In this document: positions 1 to 10,473 of the stretch, one piece after another
Layout: the number at the start of each line of letters is the position of its first letter
Numbering within the stretch: position 1 is the stretch's first letter
From: Ectopseudomonas chengduensis
GTDB lineage: Bacteria > Pseudomonadota > Gammaproteobacteria > Pseudomonadales > Pseudomonadaceae
DNA length: 64,000 nt
Direction: 5' to 3'
Assembly: GCF_015712065.1 (NCBI RefSeq)
Contig: NZ_JACFYZ010000007.1
Location: 124,001-188,000, forward strand
Position numbers and translations under genes: made by a program
The notes under the pieces: generated by a model
What the model was told of the DNA's origin: nothing
Database searches by the model: none
Seen by the model: the letters and a program-made list of their open reading frames with translations, nothing else

Positions 1-3000
1 ACGGTGCACGAAGATCTTTTGACCAGCCCGAACTCCGGCAACCCGGATGGCGGTACTCAAACGCTGGTAGTCAGCACCGAGGGTGGTGCCGGTACATTGG
101 CTTCGCTGGTCTCTTTTGGCGCGGATGGTCCCGGTGCTTTCGGGTTGGTCAACAGCGGTGACGCCACTGCGTTGCTTGACGCTCAGGGGCTGACCTCGGG
201 CGGAGAAAGTCTGCTCTATGACGTGGTTGAGACCCGCGTCGACGGCAAGCTTGTCAGTACCACCTTGACAGCGGTTTCCGCCGACAGCCTGGGCAACTAC
301 TCGGTGTTTACATTGACGGTAAATGCCGATGGTAGTTTCCACTTCGAACTGCAGGGCCCGATAGACCATCCCGAGCAGAGCGACAACGACAGTGAGCTGT
401 GGTCTTCCGATGGCGTATTCGGTATCGACTTCACTCAGCTGTTTACCGCCACCGATGGTGACGGTGACCCGCTGCAACTGCCGGAGGGCACCAGCGGCCT
501 GTTCGTCATCAATATTGAAGACGATGTGCCAGAGCTGGTCGTCAGCGAGCCGGACTACTGCCTGACGCTGACCTATAAAGGCGGCGATGCGGCGATGTTC
601 AATAGCTACGGCTATTACATCAAGAACGCAGATGGTACGCCGGCCAGCGGCGAGATCATCTGGAGCAATACACGTTTCCTTGGGGTTGGTACTACCACCA
701 CCTTGGAAGGGCTCAATCCCGATAGCGTCGGCTTTTTCATCATTCCCAATGGCGCCTTCAATGGTGTCAGTAACGGTACCGAGGTCACGTTCCAACTGGT
801 CGATGGACAGTGGCAGGCCTTTGTCGGCGGTAGCGCACTCAATGGTGCCGGCGGCGCACAGGTTGTCTTCGACAACCCGGCGCTCAACCCCAATGGCAAA
901 TCCCATGTCGAGGACAACGCCGCGCCCGGCAACCAGAACTGGGAGGATATCAACAGCGCCAGCGCCAGCGATAACGACTACAACGATGTCAATATCCAGG
1001 CCACCTGGACGGTCAAGACGCCTGCACCGGTAGGCGGTACGGTACATGAGGACAAGCTGACCGATCCCCATCAGGGCAACCCGGATGGTCCTGGCCAGAC
1101 GTTGGTGATCAGCACTGCGACGGGCGCGGCCAGTTTGCTCTCGCTGGTTGCCTTCGGTGCCGATGGGCCCGGCGATTTCAGCCTGGTGGAGGAGGGTAGC
1201 GCCGCCGAGTTGCTGAACGCCCAGGGGCTGACGTCCGGCGGTGAGCCGCTCGACTACAAGGTCACCCAGGAGCTCGATGACGATGGCAATCTGGTCAGCA
1301 CCACGCTTATTGCGACGGGCACGGCTGCAGGCGGTTATCCGGTATTCACCCTGGTGGTGGAGGCTAACGGTGACTTCACCTTTAGTCTGCAGGGGCCAAT
1401 CGACCATCCGCTGAAAAATGGTGACGATAACGAGCTCTGGTCATCGGACGGTGCCTTTGGCATCGACTTCACCCAGTTGCTGGCGATCACCGATGGCGAT
1501 GGCGACCCGCTGCAGATGCCGCAGGGGGCTGGCGGCCTGTTCGTGATCAATATCGAGGACGATGTGCCGACCCTGAGTCTAGGGGTCAATAAGCAAGCGT
1601 TGGTTCAGCTGGAAGTGGCGCTGGACGAAACCCGTGGCAATCATGATCGTTACGCCGCCAACGATAACCAGAGCCAGGGCTACGTGAACGACGACAATGG
1701 CGCGTTGGCCAAGGTCACCACTGAGCTTGCTGGCGGCTTGACCTCGCTGTTCACCATCGGTGGGGCAGCCGGGGCTGATGGCGAGGCTTCGCTCAGCGGT
1801 ACGCTGAGCTTCTCCGGGGTGCCGCCCCAGGGGCTGACCACCACCTTGTCGGCCACCAATGGCGGTGCCATCCGTCTGTTCGTCGACCCGGCCAACAGCC
1901 AGGTGGTCAGAGGTGTCGATGCCACTGGCGATACGGTCTTCACTATCGCCATCGTCACTGTCGATGGGCAACCGCAACTGCAGACCACGCTGTTCGAAGC
2001 GATCCGTCATCCGGACAACGATCAGCGCTTTGACGAGGCGGTCGATCTGTTGATCAAACACCAGGGCTCGTTGCAGCTGCAGTATCAGGTTACCCGTGTC
2101 GACGGTGATGGTGACGCGGTGACCCGTACCGCGAAGGTCGAGCTTGCTGGCGGCAATTCGTCCTACTTCTCCTTCCAGGACGACGGCCCGAAAATCATCA
2201 AGTTCGAGCTGGGTCACAGCGTCAAGCTATACGTCGACGAATCCGTTGGCAAAGGTGGTTCCAGCCAGAACGAACCCGGCCAGGCGGCGCCGAATGACGA
2301 GCAGGGCCACGGCAATGTGCTGGGTTACGCCCGGATCAATGGCGAGAAGCTGTTCAAGCTGATCGCCGATGGTGGTTCGGATGGCCTGGACAGTGGCCGT
2401 ACCCGCTTCTCCCTGAGTCTTGCCAGCAATGGCGTGGACTCCGGGCTGAATGCCACGGCCGGTGGCGACATCCTGCTGTACAAGGAGGCCGATGGCAGCA
2501 TCCTGGGTAAAGCCAACGGCGTTACGGTGTTCAAGATCAGCGTCAATGCCGCTGACGGTAGCGTGACCCTGGTGCAGTACAAGGCCATCGCCCACGGCGA
2601 TACCAGCAGCCATGACGAGCTGGCGCTGCTCAAGGATGGCGTGCTGAAACTGAACGTGACTGTCTACGACAAGGACGGCGACCCGCAGAGCGCCAGCCTG
2701 GATCTGGGCAAGGTGGTCGGCTTCGAGGACGATGGCCCGAAAATCACCAAGTTCGAGCTGCAGCACGGCACCAAGCTGTACGTCGACGAATCGGTGGGCA
2801 GCACAGGTTCCAGCCAGAACGAGAATGGCCATGTCGCGCCGAACGATGAGCAAGGCCATGGTGATGTGCTCGGCTATGCCAGCATCGACGGCAAGGATCT
2901 GTTCAAGCTCACGGTGGATGCCGGTTCGGATGGCCAAGACACGTCGCGTACCCGTTTCGAGTTGAATCTGAGCCAGGACGGCGTCGACTCTGGGCTGGAT

Positions 3001-6000
3001 GCTACAGCCGGCGGTGATATTCGCCTGTACAAGGATGCCGACGGCAACGTGCTGGGTGTGGCCAACGGCGTCACGGTATTCAAGGTCAGCGTCAATGCCG
3101 GCAGTGGCAATGTGACCCTCGTGCAATACGAGGCCATCGCCCATGGCAATACCAGCAATCATGACGAGCTGGCGTTGATTCGCGCCGGTGTGCTGAAGCT
3201 CGGCGTGACCGTCTATGACAAGGATGGCGACTCTCACAGTGCCAGTCTGGATCTGGGCAAGGTAGTCGGCTTCGAGGACGATGGTCCCTCCGCAGGCATC
3301 ACCAATGCCGCCTACGCGCTGGACGATGAAGGCCTGCCCAATGGCATCAATGGTGGTGAGGGCGACGTGACAGGGGCGAACACCACGGTCTCCGGCACGC
3401 TGGTATTCGACGCCGGCTCCGATGGTCTGCGTGGCATCTCCCTGTCCGGGCCGAGCGTATTGGGCACCGAGAACGTCACCTCGACCTGGAACGCCGACAG
3501 CAAAACGCTGACCATCAGCAGTGCCGCGCGCGGCACGCTGGTGACCGTGGTGTTGACCGATCCGGCGCTCGGCAAGTACGAGCTGGAGTTGCATCAACCC
3601 CTGATGCATCCGGCTGGCCAGGACGAAAACGACATCAAACTGCAGATCGGCTACACCGTGACCGACGGTGATGGTGATACCGCCGTGGGCAAGCTGGTGG
3701 TCACCGTCGACGATGACACCCCGACCATCCAGGCCATGCAGCCGGGCTTCGAGTCGCAGGCCACCTTCCTCGGCAGCGATGCCGGCTATCACAACAGCTA
3801 CGGTTATTACTCGCGAGATGCCGAGGGCAATCCATCGGTGGGCAAGGTGATCTGGGCTGATGTGAAGGCGCAGGCGACAGGAGTCACCTTCGATCTGGAT
3901 GGGCTCGACCCGAGTGAGATTGGTTTCTTCATCATTCCCAATGGCGCCGCCAATGTTGGTTTGAGCAATGGCGCCGAGCTGACCTTCCAGCAGGACGCTG
4001 ATGGTAACTGGCAGGCCTTGCTGGGTGGGGTGCCACTGACCGGTGCTGGCGGTGCCAACGTGCTGTTCGACCGTGCCGAGTTCAACCCGGGCGGCTCGCA
4101 CCTGCAGGATAACGCCGAACCGGGCAACCAGAACTGGGAGGACCTCACTGACGCTCCCGACTACGACTACAACGACGTCAACACCAACGTTACCTGGGGC
4201 ATGCCGCTGCAGGTGGACGAGACTTATCTGGGTACGCCGGATGCGACGGTCAGCCGTAACTTCAGCTCGGCCTTCAACGCCGAGTATGGTGCCGACGGCC
4301 CTGGTTCGCTGGCCTACGCGCTGGTGATCAAATCGCCGGATTCCGGGCTGGTCGATACCGAGAGCGATGAAGCGGTCAAGCTGGTGTTCAACGGCTCGGT
4401 GCTCGAAGGTCGCACCGAAACCGGTAACGAGCTGGTCTTCACCCTGAGCGTCGACGCCGCAGGACTGGTGACCCTGACGCAACTGAGGGCCGTGGTTCAT
4501 CCCACTGCCCAGCCTGATGAACTGCATCTGCTGGGCAGTGACAAGATCGGACTGCAGGCCACCATTACCGATGCCGACGGTGATCAGGCCTCGGCCAGCA
4601 TCGACCTGGGCCAGGTGCTGGGCTTCCGTGATGACGCACCCATGGCGGTCAATGATGAAATTGCCGGTGAGGTCTCACGTACGGCAGTCGATCAGGTTGT
4701 CGGCAACATCAACGACCTCACCGGCAACGACAGCTTTGGCAACGATGGCAGGGCTAGCGTCTCGCCGGTGCAGATTATCGGCCAGGGCAGCCAGGGCGGT
4801 ACGCTGGTCATCGATACCAGCGGCAATCTGGTCTACAGCGCTGGCAGTGGGGCCAGCGCCGGTACGGAGGTGTTCACCTATCAGATCACCGACGGCGATG
4901 GCGACGTTTCCACGGCCACTGTGACCCTCACGCTCGGTGGCAACGACCCGGTCGGTGGCCAGGCTTCCGGCAGCGTCGACGAGGATGGCTTGACCCATGG
5001 GCTGGCCGGAGGCCCCAACGACCTGGCTGGCGAAGCCACCACGGCCAGTGGGGCGCTCGGTTATCAGGTGGACAGCTTCGGTGGTTTCGCCTGGGATGCC
5101 AGTGGTCTTGGCAGCCTGTCTTCAGGCGGTTCGGCGCTCAACTATCAGCTCAGTGCAGATGGCAAGACGCTGAGTGCGTTCGATGCCGGTGGCAATCCGG
5201 TCTTCACCCTTAGCCTGACCAACTCGGAGACCGGGCAATACAGCTTCAAGCTGTTCAAGCCGCTCGATCATCCGGCGCCGGACGTCGATGGTACGGCAGA
5301 CGAGAACGACCTGAACCTGGCCTTCTCCTACAAGGTCTGGGACTCCGCTGCTCCTTCGGCTCCGGCCACGGGTAGCCTGACGATCACGGTGGATGACGAC
5401 TCGCCGGCCACGCCCGACGACATCGCCAAGTCTGCCAGCGAGCCGCAAGGCATCCAGACCAACCTGATGGTAGTGCTGGATCTGTCCGGCAGCATGGACG
5501 AAGCGCCGTCGGGTGTCAGCGGGTTCAGCAGCAAGCTGGCGCTGGCCAAGGATGCCGTGCAGCGTCTGATCGACAGCTACGACAACCTCGGTGACGTGAT
5601 GGTGCGTATCGTGACCTTCGCCAACAGCGCGAGTGCTGTGGGCAATGTCTGGATGAGCGCCGTCGATGCCAAGGCCTGGCTCACCGACCTGGCCAACAAC
5701 GCCGGCAACGGTTCGACCAACTATGACGATGCGCTGATCAAGGCGATGAATGCCTACGATTCGTCCGGCAAGCTCACCGGCGCAGGGGTACAGAACGTTT
5801 CCTACTTCCTCTCCGACGGCCAGCCGACGCTGTCCAACGCCAACCCAGGTAGTAACAACAGTGGCAGCCAGTACAACCCGGAACTGGGCGATGGCATCGG
5901 TGCCAGCGAGGAGGCGGACTGGATCGCCTTCCTCACGGCCAAGGACATCAAGTCCTATGCGCTGGGTATGGGGCTGGGCAGCGACCTCGACAAGACCCTG

Positions 6001-7929
6001 CTCAACCCCATCGCCTATGACGGCCAGACGGGCGTCAACACCGATGGCATCCTGGTTTCCAACCTCAACCAGCTCAACGACACCCTGCAGGGTACGGTGA
6101 CGGGTACGGTGATCTCCGGCAACCTGATCAGCGAAGGCAGCAATGGTTTCGGTGCCGATGGCCCAGGTCTGCAGCCGATTGCTGCGATCACCCACAACGG
6201 TGTCACGTATACCAGCGAGTCGGCTGCCTACGATCCCGCGAGTCATACGCTGACCTTCACCACCTTGGGTGGCGGCTCGTTCAGCGTCAACCTGGTCACC
6301 GGGGCTTACACCTACAACTTCAACGACGATGTCGCCGAGGATGTGACGGATACCATCCGCTACACCCTGATCGATCGCGATGGCGATGCGGTGTCTGCCG
6401 ACCTGAAGCTGACCATTACCGACAGCAGCGAGGTCTATGCCTACGACAACTACAACCAGGCCATCGTCGGGCAGAAATGGGTCACGCCCGACCCGGTAAC
6501 CAAGGTGCTGGCGGACTTTTCCAGCACCAGCAATCAGGCCTCGTCCGGGCCAAACTACAACCCCTGGATATTCGATACCACCGACAACGGCAACGTGAGT
6601 GGCAATGAAACCACGGTGATCACGCAGGCCGATGTCATGGCTGTGGCGGGCAGCAAGTGGGGCGTCACCGCTGTCAATTCGTCCAATGGCGTCAGCGTGC
6701 AGGGTAATGCCTTGCAGCTCGTTGACAGTGATCGTAGCGCCGGTGTCAGCACCAAGGCTGCAACACCGACCTTCGAGGTGGCCGAGGGCAACACGGCCAA
6801 GGTCTCCTTCGACCTGGGCAGCATCAGCAACTTCAGCAGCAGCGGCTCGGGAGACCAGTTCACCTGGACGTTGTACAAGCAGAACGGCAGTGCCTGGACG
6901 CTGGTGCAGAGCGGCACCCATGCATCCAGTAACTCGACTACCGTCACCAGCAACAGCGTGGGCGAGGGTACTTATCGTCTCTACTTCGAGGTCAATGATC
7001 GCACCAACAACAGCAGCAGCTTCCGTGTCCGGGTGGACAACATCACCCTGATCACCGTTGCAGCCGCGATGCTGGTCGACACGGCCACGGCGGTGGCGGG
7101 CAACGTGCTGACCGATGCCAACAACTACCTCTACAGCGACCATCCATGGGGTGCGGTGGATAGCAAGGGTAGCGAGGGGGCGACGCTCAGCGTGCTGGAT
7201 AACGGCAGCTTCGTGGCCGTGAGCACCTCGAAGACCATCGACGGGCAGTGGGGCAGCTTGCTGTTGCACAGCGACGGTTTCTACACCTACACACCGGATC
7301 CCGACTACGCCAACCTGGGCAAGGAAGATGTCTTCACCTACCAGTTGACCCAGCCTGATGGCGACGTCAGCACGGCGCGTCTGGTGGTCGGTATCGGCTC
7401 CAGCGCTGCAGTGCAGCCCAATGTGGTGATGGGTCATGAGGCGCTCAACGACACCTTGCTGGGCAGCGAAGGCAGTGATGTGCTGCTGGGGTTGGGTGGC
7501 AACGATACGCTGCATGGGCTGGGTGGCAATGATCGTCTGGAGGGCGGTGATGGTAATGACACCCTGATCGGCGGCAAGGGCAACGACATCCTCATTGGCG
7601 GTGCAGGCAACGACACCTTCGTGTGGAACGCCGATGATCGTGGCGGCAACTACCACGATATCGTCAAGGACTTCGGCAATGGCGCGGACAAGCTGGATCT
7701 GTCGCAGCTTTTGGTGGGTGTCAGCGATCCAGCCAGTGCTGATGTGTTGACCCAATACCTGAGCTTCGACTTCGTCAGCGATCCGGGTAGTACGGTGATC
7801 AACATCGCCAGCGCCGGAGGTGGCGCGCCGGTGGATCAGACCATCACTCTGGAGAACACCATCCTTTCCGGTGGCAACACTGCAGATATCATCCAGGGCA
7901 TGCTGGACCAGAATCAGCTGGTCGCCTGA
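1..7929 (+). CDS. Giant RTX/T1SS adhesin (LapA-like), 5' end outside window
   Basis: The reading frame is open from base 1, so the N-terminus, including any LapG cleavage site, lies upstream. About 2640 residues are visible. Two T1SS-143-type repeats (nt 1-540 and 1040-1575) each start VHED and end IEDDVP. Two DUF4114-like domains follow (nt 585-1005 and 3775-4195), each with FFIIPNG and GNQNWED motifs, then several more DGDG-rich repeats. A von Willebrand A domain sits at nt 5450-6080, with MIDAS motif DLSGSMD (Asp codon at 5479). Ca-binding RTX nonapeptides of GGNDTL type lie at nt 7430-7620, ahead of a short C-terminal T1SS signal region. Such proteins are secreted by a type I system and held at the outer membrane for biofilm attachment. 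The lapD-lapG pair just downstream fits this role. No exporter genes are in the window. The LapA-like assignment rests on architecture and context. Confidence 0.9.
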   Translation, partial: TVHEDLLTSPNSGNPDGGTQTLVVSTEGGAGTLASLVSFGADGPGAFGLVNSGDATALLDAQGLTSGGESLLYDVVETRVDGKLVSTTLTAVSADSLGNYSVFTLTVNADGSFHFELQGPIDHPEQSDNDSELWSSDGVFGIDFTQLFTATDGDGDPLQLPEGTSGLFVINIEDDVPELVVSEPDYCLTLTYKGGDAAMFNSYGYYIKNADGTPASGEIIWSNTRFLGVGTTTTLEGLNPDSVGFFIIPNGAFNGVSNGTEVTFQLVDGQWQAFVGGSALNGAGGAQVVFDNPALNPNGKSHVEDNAAPGNQNWEDINSASASDNDYNDVNIQATWTVKTPAPVGGTVHEDKLTDPHQGNPDGPGQTLVISTATGAASLLSLVAFGADGPGDFSLVEEGSAAELLNAQGLTSGGEPLDYKVTQELDDDGNLVSTTLIATGTAAGGYPVFTLVVEANGDFTFSLQGPIDHPLKNGDDNELWSSDGAFGIDFTQLLAITDGDGDPLQMPQGAGGLFVINIEDDVPTLSLGVNKQALVQLEVALDETRGNHDRYAANDNQSQGYVNDDNGALAKVTTELAGGLTSLFTIGGAAGADGEASLSGTLSFSGVPPQGLTTTLSATNGGAIRLFVDPANSQVVRGVDATGDTVFTIAIVTVDGQPQLQTTLFEAIRHPDNDQRFDEAVDLLIKHQGSLQLQYQVTRVDGDGDAVTRTAKVELAGGNSSYFSFQDDGPKIIKFELGHSVKLYVDESVGKGGSSQNEPGQAAPNDEQGHGNVLGYARINGEKLFKLIADGGSDGLDSGRTRFSLSLASNGVDSGLNATAGGDILLYKEADGSILGKANGVTVFKISVNAADGSVTLVQYKAIAHGDTSSHDELALLKDGVLKLNVTVYDKDGDPQSASLDLGKVVGFEDDGPKITKFELQHGTKLYVDESVGSTGSSQNENGHVAPNDEQGHGDVLGYASIDGKDLFKLTVDAGSDGQDTSRTRFELNLSQDGVDSGLDATAGGDIRLYKDADGNVLGVANGVTVFKVSVNAGSGNVTLVQYEAIAHGNTSNHDELALIRAGVLKLGVTVYDKDGDSHSASLDLGKVVGFEDDGPSAGITNAAYALDDEGLPNGINGGEGDVTGANTTVSGTLVFDAGSDGLRGISLSGPSVLGTENVTSTWNADSKTLTISSAARGTLVTVVLTDPALGKYELELHQPLMHPAGQDENDIKLQIGYTVTDGDGDTAVGKLVVTVDDDTPTIQAMQPGFESQATFLGSDAGYHNSYGYYSRDAEGNPSVGKVIWADVKAQATGVTFDLDGLDPSEIGFFIIPNGAANVGLSNGAELTFQQDADGNWQALLGGVPLTGAGGANVLFDRAEFNPGGSHLQDNAEPGNQNWEDLTDAPDYDYNDVNTNVTWGMPLQVDETYLGTPDATVSRNFSSAFNAEYGADGPGSLAYALVIKSPDSGLVDTESDEAVKLVFNGSVLEGRTETGNELVFTLSVDAAGLVTLTQLRAVVHPTAQPDELHLLGSDKIGLQATITDADGDQASASIDLGQVLGFRDDAPMAVNDEIAGEVSRTAVDQVVGNINDLTGNDSFGNDGRASVSPVQIIGQGSQGGTLVIDTSGNLVYSAGSGASAGTEVFTYQITDGDGDVSTATVTLTLGGNDPVGGQASGSVDEDGLTHGLAGGPNDLAGEATTASGALGYQVDSFGGFAWDASGLGSLSSGGSALNYQLSADGKTLSAFDAGGNPVFTLSLTNSETGQYSFKLFKPLDHPAPDVDGTADENDLNLAFSYKVWDSAAPSAPATGSLTITVDDDSPATPDDIAKSASEPQGIQTNLMVVLDLSGSMDEAPSGVSGFSSKLALAKDAVQRLIDSYDNLGDVMVRIVTFANSASAVGNVWMSAVDAKAWLTDLANNAGNGSTNYDDALIKAMNAYDSSGKLTGAGVQNVSYFLSDGQPTLSNANPGSNNSGSQYNPELGDGIGASEEADWIAFLTAKDIKSYALGMGLGSDLDKTLLNPIAYDGQTGVNTDGILVSNLNQLNDTLQGTVTGTVISGNLISEGSNGFGADGPGLQPIAAITHNGVTYTSESAAYDPASHTLTFTTLGGGSFSVNLVTGAYTYNFNDDVAEDVTDTIRYTLIDRDGDAVSADLKLTITDSSEVYAYDNYNQAIVGQKWVTPDPVTKVLADFSSTSNQASSGPNYNPWIFDTTDNGNVSGNETTVITQADVMAVAGSKWGVTAVNSSNGVSVQGNALQLVDSDRSAGVSTKAATPTFEVAEGNTAKVSFDLGSISNFSSSGSGDQFTWTLYKQNGSAWTLVQSGTHASSNSTTVTSNSVGEGTYRLYFEVNDRTNNSSSFRVRVDNITLITVAAAMLVDTATAVAGNVLTDANNYLYSDHPWGAVDSKGSEGATLSVLDNGSFVAVSTSKTIDGQWGSLLLHSDGFYTYTPDPDYANLGKEDVFTYQLTQPDGDVSTARLVVGIGSSAAVQPNVVMGHEALNDTLLGSEGSDVLLGLGGNDTLHGLGGNDRLEGGDGNDTLIGGKGNDILIGGAGNDTFVWNADDRGGNYHDIVKDFGNGADKLDLSQLLVGVSDPASADVLTQYLSFDFVSDPGSTVINIASAGGGAPVDQTITLENTILSGGNTADIIQGMLDQNQLVA

Positions 7930-8024
7930 GGTGTGAGGGAGGCCGTCAGCGCTGCGCTGGCGGCCTCTCAAGAAAAGGGAAATGCTTATCAGAGTTTCCT
8001 TAGTTGGAGCACTCAACTAGAGTA

Positions 8025-8058
8025 AGCCCGCTACCCGTTCCGAGTAGCGGGCTTTTTT
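8025..8058 (+). terminator. Rho-independent terminator of the adhesin gene
   Basis: A perfect 10-bp stem (AGCCCGCTAC at 8025-8034 and GTAGCGGGCT at 8044-8053) with a 9-nt loop is followed by a run of six T. It lies about 95 bp after the adhesin stop codon and just before the next gene. Confidence 0.85.
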
Positions 8059-8080
8059 ATGGCGTTTGCTGGAGGCAGCG

Positions 8081-8422
8081 ATGGTTTACGTACAGCGCGA
8101 CGCGGCCGGGCGTTTGTTGCGAGTCGAACATGAGCCCTTTGAGGGTATGACGGAAAACCTGGCTGTCGAGAGCGAGGAGCTACACAGCTGGCTTGAGGCC
8201 AAGGAAGAGGTCAAGGCGCGCCTGGACAGCCTGAAACAGTCTGACCTGGAGCTCGTGCGCGTGCTGGAAGACGTGGTCAGCGTGCTGGTCGAACGAGGCG
8301 TTATTCGTTACACCGACCTGCCCGAGGCCGCACGCCAGAAGCTCGATCAGCGTGCCATCGCCCGTGCCGAAATCGAGGGGCTCAGCGGCCTGCTTGGCGA
8401 CGACGAGCACAATCTGGTTTAG
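8081..8422 (+). CDS. Small conserved hypothetical protein between adhesin and lapD
   Basis: This 113-residue acidic, probably cytoplasmic protein begins MVYVQRDAAGRLLRVEHEP. The ATG at 8081 is chosen because GGAGG lies at 8071-8075; a TTG 15 bases upstream has no such site. No signal peptide or membrane segment is visible. The middle is predicted to be helical and charged (about residues 30-75). Similar short proteins in Pseudomonas are often labelled tryptophan synthase subunit beta-like, but nothing here resembles the catalytic TrpB fold, so I assign no function. It lies between the adhesin terminator and the convergent lapD gene. A role with the adhesin is only a positional guess. Confidence 0.75.
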   Translation: MVYVQRDAAGRLLRVEHEPFEGMTENLAVESEELHSWLEAKEEVKARLDSLKQSDLELVRVLEDVVSVLVERGVIRYTDLPEAARQKLDQRAIARAEIEGLSGLLGDDEHNLV

Positions 8423-8433
8423 AACCCCGCCTT

Positions 8434-8514
8434 TGTAGGAGCCGCGCCCCGCGGCGAAGCGGCCGGTGCGACACCCGTAATCTTCAGAAATTACCCCCGG
8501 CGGGGCTCCTGCAG
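8434..8514. repeat. REP pair (BIME-like) between the small gene and lapD
   Basis: GTAGGAGCCGCGCCCCGCGG starts at 8435 and an inverted partner GGCGGGGCTCCTGCAG ends at 8514, directly against the lapD stop codon. It matches the REP family clustered around the transposase gene near 63.3 kb. The inverted pair lies between two convergent genes and may also affect transcript 3' ends. Confidence 0.8.
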
Positions 8515-10461
8515 TTATTGCTTGCCCCAGGGCGCCGGTGCGCCGATCAGACGGCCCATGGCACCGTGGATGCCCAGTTCGGTCAGCACTGTGAGCTCCT
8601 CTTCGGTTTCCACCATCTCGGCGATCAGCGGCAGGTCGATGCTGTTGGTGGCGCGGAAGATCGCTTCGATGAACAGCCGCTTGTCGCTCTCCTGGTCGAT
8701 GGCCCGGATATAGGTGCCATCGATCTTCAGGTAGGCCAGGCCCAGGTGGGTGAGATTGCCAATCAGGCTGAAGCGCCCACCAAAATGCTGCAGGCCCAGG
8801 TTGAAACCCGCCTCACGAATCGCCTGGCTCAGCGCTTCCAGCTCGGCGGGTGGCGGCAGGTGGCGTTCGTCGATTTCCAGCGTCATCAGGTGCGCTACGT
8901 CTTTATGACTGTTCAGCGCATCGAGCAGGCGCGCTTTATCCTGGTCATTGCGCAGGGTCGCGGCAGACAGGCTCAGTGCCAGTGGGTGAGGATGTTGCGC
9001 CAGGTGGGCCAGGCTGTGTTCGAGCATCGCCAGATCGAAGCGCGCGGCCCAGCCCAGGCGCTCGATCCAGGGCAGGAAGCGCCCGGCCGTGATGGCTTCG
9101 CCGGCTGGATCGAGCAGGCGTGCGAGGACCTTGTGCTGCATGAGCCTGCCCGTCGCGCATTCGGCTACAGGCTGGAAATACAACTGCAATTTTCCCTGGC
9201 TCAGCGCCTCGTCGATCCAGCCGCGCCAGTCGTGCAGGCCCTGAGTGGTCTGGGCGGTGAAGTCGTCGAGGCGTTCCCAGCACCTGTCGGTGTTGCTCTG
9301 TGCCTGAGCCAGTGCCTGATCGGCGCGACTCAGCACTGCCGCGCTCTGTTCGCCGGGGCGAAAGGCGGCAATACCGATATGTGCAACGGGATCGCAGTCA
9401 CTGGCACCGGTCTGCTTCAGGCTGTTCAGGGCTTCGCTGAGCTCGCTGGCCAGGCGCTCCGCGTCTTCGCCATTGAGGCCGGGTGCAAGCAGCGTGAATT
9501 CGCCGCCGCGGTTGCGTGAGGCCAGCCATTGGCTGCGCCCCGGTAACGCCAGCAGTTGTTTGAGTTGATCGCCCAGCGCGGCGATCAGCGCGTCGGTACG
9601 CTGGCCGCCGAGACGCTGGTTGAGACCGCCCAGGTCGTTGAGGCGCAGCAGCAGCAGGTAGCCATCAGGATGCTGCTCGTTGATCACCAACTGATTGCTC
9701 AGGCGTATGTCGAATTGGCGACGGTTGGCCAGGCCGGTGAGGCTGTCCTGATAGGCCTCCTCGCGCAGTTTCTCGCTGCGCGCGGCCTCTTCGGCGAACA
9801 GGGTCTTGAGCTTGTCGACCATCTGGTTCATTGCCAGCACCACCCGCTTTAGCTCTGGCGTGCGTGGCACACGGGGCAGGGTGAGAAATTCGCGGCGGCT
9901 AATGGCTTGCGCCTGCTGCACCATGTTGTCCAGCGGCCGCAGCTGGGTACGCAGCAGCCAGCCACCGAGCACGGCACTGACCAGGCCGCACAGCAGCAGC
10001 CAGAACAGGCTGCCGAGGGCGCTGTCCCACAGTTTGGCCAGGGCGAACTGTGGATGGCTGAGCACCTCGACCCTTGCGGCCTGCTCCCAGCCGCGCATGA
10101 TCAGCGCATCGCCACCCTGGGGCTGCAGATCGACCAGGTCGACGAACCAGCCGGGCACGTTCTCGGGCCTGATCTCGGTGGCGCGTTCGACGATCACGCT
10201 GTCGTCGGCGATGCGCACCACGCGGATGCTGGCGAAGTAGCCACTGTCGAAGATCGAACTGACCATCAGCTCGATCATCGCCGGGTCGTCCACATGCGGC
10301 GTCATCGACAGCCCCAGCGCCGTGGCGGCGTCCTGGGCGTGCGAGCGCAGCTGGCTGATCAACTGTTCACGCGAGCTCTCCACCCCGGCGATGAAACTGC
10401 CGGTGAAGGCCACCACCAGAAACAGGCAGATGGCGAGAAACAGTTGCTTTAGTAACGACAT
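8515..10461 (-). CDS. lapD: LapD, inner-membrane c-di-GMP receptor
   Basis: The product (648 aa) is an inner-membrane signalling protein. TM1 is at about residues 5-26, followed by a LapD/MoxY-type periplasmic domain (27-145), TM2 (about 150-170) and a HAMP linker. A GGDEF domain has the degenerate motif RGGEF (318-322), and an EAL domain has KVLAR (444-448) in place of EALLR. Both enzymatic motifs are therefore lost, as known for LapD, which binds c-di-GMP with its EAL domain and sequesters the periplasmic protease LapG, so the adhesin stays on the surface. The N-terminus closely resembles P. fluorescens LapD as I recall it. The start is preceded by GGAGG inside the lapG 3' end. lapG lies 12 bp upstream, so the two form an operon, here facing the adhesin gene. 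Confidence 0.95.
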   Translation of the reverse strand: MSLLKQLFLAICLFLVVAFTGSFIAGVESSREQLISQLRSHAQDAATALGLSMTPHVDDPAMIELMVSSIFDSGYFASIRVVRIADDSVIVERATEIRPENVPGWFVDLVDLQPQGGDALIMRGWEQAARVEVLSHPQFALAKLWDSALGSLFWLLLCGLVSAVLGGWLLRTQLRPLDNMVQQAQAISRREFLTLPRVPRTPELKRVVLAMNQMVDKLKTLFAEEAARSEKLREEAYQDSLTGLANRRQFDIRLSNQLVINEQHPDGYLLLLRLNDLGGLNQRLGGQRTDALIAALGDQLKQLLALPGRSQWLASRNRGGEFTLLAPGLNGEDAERLASELSEALNSLKQTGASDCDPVAHIGIAAFRPGEQSAAVLSRADQALAQAQSNTDRCWERLDDFTAQTTQGLHDWRGWIDEALSQGKLQLYFQPVAECATGRLMQHKVLARLLDPAGEAITAGRFLPWIERLGWAARFDLAMLEHSLAHLAQHPHPLALSLSAATLRNDQDKARLLDALNSHKDVAHLMTLEIDERHLPPPAELEALSQAIREAGFNLGLQHFGGRFSLIGNLTHLGLAYLKIDGTYIRAIDQESDKRLFIEAIFRATNSIDLPLIAEMVETEEELTVLTELGIHGAMGRLIGAPAPWGKQ

Positions 10462-10473
10462 GGCTTTTTCCTC

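Noticed and set aside
2227..4527. Long minus-strand open frame of 766 codons opposite the adhesin, and a similar one at 5122-8016
   Set aside because: They mirror the GC-rich adhesin repeats on the other strand, have repetitive products without recognisable domains and no ribosome site. The plus-strand frame has clear RTX and VWA domains.
8081..8422. Tryptophan synthase beta-subunit function for the small gene
   Set aside because: At 113 residues, without PLP-binding lysine or TrpB motifs, it cannot be that enzyme. The name is an annotation habit.
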